Assembly: GCA_902776645.1 (NCBI GenBank)
Contig: CACYQT010000045.1
Coordinates: 1-35,655 of the forward strand
DNA length: 35,655 bases
Origin: an uncultured bacterium
Lineage (GTDB): Bacteria > Verrucomicrobiota > Lentisphaeria > Oligosphaerales > Oligosphaeraceae
Direction of reading: 5' to 3'
Part shown: positions 35,601 to 35,655 of the stretch, in pieces
How positions within the stretch are numbered: position 1 is the first letter of the stretch
How the letters are laid out: the number at the start of each line of letters is the position of its first letter
The notes under the pieces: generated by a model
Seen by the model: only the letters and a program-made list of their open reading frames with translations
Told to the model about the DNA's origin: nothing
The model's database searches: none
Translations under genes and position numbers: made by a program

Positions 35601-35655
35601 TGATAACCGCCAAATTCGACAACGGCGACGTCTGGAAAGACCAGTTCGATTTCCA
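32624..35655 (+). CDS. Secreted GH2-like glycoside hydrolase, 3' truncated by window edge
   Basis: The frame is open from ATG 32624 to the window end (1010 codons). It begins with a signal peptide (MKIIFYFFFLLTAALFA) and an N-terminal jelly-roll module (NPDLSELDEKGKPIGWK). SMNGLWQFRP, AWYKRTINVP and REFEARGKDLYLNGLPIHLR then mark the GH2 sugar-binding, Ig-like and barrel domains. A candidate nucleophile is E728 (VEWG). Where GH2 enzymes have the acid/base Glu of the NE motif, this protein reads MNHN (H629), so classical retaining catalysis is doubtful. No clear ribosome site is seen. It is divergent from the importer cluster, which suggests shared function. Confidence 0.85.
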   Translation, partial: MKIIFYFFFLLTAALFAQQLVVNPDLSELDEKGKPIGWKCDTVVRIIPDADGMNKAVILNARNAGLSQDLNLKPEYAHLELDFWMRTTDVVQGEENWHTARLAMAFYDADGKQVGGWPRVFGWTGTSEWRHCIRRYIIPKGAVKLHFNASLFAPSGLVEFKNIKFTVTAYRLDKPANAPCPMHEEAAQSIEDAWTRTTPTRESISMNGLWQFRPVLSEAAAADGKDTSKKAEDIIPANDDCWGWFKLPAIWPDRWDDDEAYQSPILAQYLEDNFLTKENAVPEKAWYKRTINVPPHWEGRQIVMDFSLVNTHAKVFVDNVKAGDVWFPGGEVDLTDKLIPGRRQSIAILVEAIPLSDTMDAFMAPDRIVKDKAVVKNKGINGDVFLISRPKGQRIAFVQAIPSVKNGTITFRTDLEDAANVPYKIAADVTLPDGSVKTFSQKLPSIPNENNSIVLTSEWKKAPLWELDDPQLLTASVSLYSADGLTLIDRTIPFTFGFREFEARGKDLYLNGLPIHLRALHCEAGTSIGVECSAEPEAAEMLRRMRQYGFNFLINAHYNFNFGAMNYLEGLLRAAEKNGFLMSFSLPHLNQFGWKLDDLSVRNRFTWMTRSIIRKVANNPAVVMYAMNHNSCGYYGDQNPLKIDGKYRRETDEDTEFPLPGNRRNQASHAEKIVKSIDPTRLVYHHESGNLGDLHSVNIYLNWAPLQERSDWMKHWAANGVKPVFFVEWGLPHISSWSSYRGPAFIWRTKAFQSLWATEYAAAELGEDAYRQASVFGGDAIAHEQKLWETKQPFAWSELNKPVSKYPFYHQVMAKYATDNWRSHRTFGVSAMLPWDQGALWKTPKNVNPKAIVNDLSVLKQPGLFPDRMNAMPSQFIYGKTAPEGWEPTALGEAFLRWNQDTCAFIGGADEDYTLNSVTDKTHSYRQGETIRKTIVLINDTRKTRVVTVDWRCQSIRKSFKAKLKPGTVATYPISCTVGDSGLETHTFGSRIMITAKFDNGDVWKDQFDF

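Overview
The window is a roughly 55-60% GC bacterial chromosome segment with about 23 protein genes and no RNA genes, CRISPR array or insertion sequence that I can see. The gene mix points to the PVC superphylum, most likely Lentisphaerota (Victivallis-like). It includes long secreted glycosidases with N-terminal jelly-roll modules, a solute-binding protein fused to its ABC permease, an FAD oxidoreductase beside a sugar importer, a Gfo/Idh/MocA dehydrogenase and paralogous glycerophosphodiester phosphodiesterases. This placement is inferred from gene content, not from a marker gene.

Layout. (1) 1-3175, plus strand: end of a glycogen synthase, a small unknown protein, an inositol-monophosphatase-family enzyme overlapping a small lipoprotein gene, and a cytoplasmic GDPD. 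(2) 3176-3888: a 713-bp gene-free stretch made largely of short and medium repeats plus a perfect 15-bp hairpin. (3) 3889-8559, plus: a Gfo/Idh/MocA dehydrogenase and a 1192-aa membrane-anchored coiled-coil protein. (4) 8560-8724: a CTAG-rich 18-mer tandem array filling the space between two convergent genes. (5) 8725-13386, minus: GDPD, maf, dtd, serine acetyltransferase and an FAD-linked 2-hydroxyacid oxidase. (6) 13522-20270, plus: two secreted polysaccharide-active proteins. The first is a single 1123-aa chain joining a GH13 amylase-like domain, a UlaG-like metallo-beta-lactamase domain and an SGNH/GDSL esterase domain. The second is a 1044-1053-aa clan GH-A-like glycosidase. (7) 20448-21610, minus: tsaB and a YbaK-type tRNA deacylase. 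(8) 21769-22986, plus: an SH3-fused D,D-carboxypeptidase. (9) 22994-32482, minus: a carbohydrate-uptake cluster (FAD oxidoreductase, fused binding protein/permease, second permease with a ~420-aa periplasmic insertion, two secreted unknowns). (10) 32624-end, plus: a divergent GH2-like secreted protein cut by the window edge.

How they fit together (inference). The secreted GH13/MBL/SGNH, GH-A and GH2-like proteins would attack a decorated glycan outside the cytoplasm. The two-gene importer, which has no ATPase in the window, would take up the product. The FAD and Gfo/Idh/MocA oxidoreductases could act on the sugars, and glycogen synthase represents carbon storage.

The most unusual coding features are the triple-enzyme fusion and the importer architecture: a binding protein fused to a permease, and a partner permease carrying six copies of an N...GT.Y motif in one periplasmic loop. 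The most unusual non-coding feature is that several unrelated short repeats (7-mers, an 18-mer, a 26-mer hairpin unit) begin at or within a few bases of stop codons at most of the long 3' gaps.
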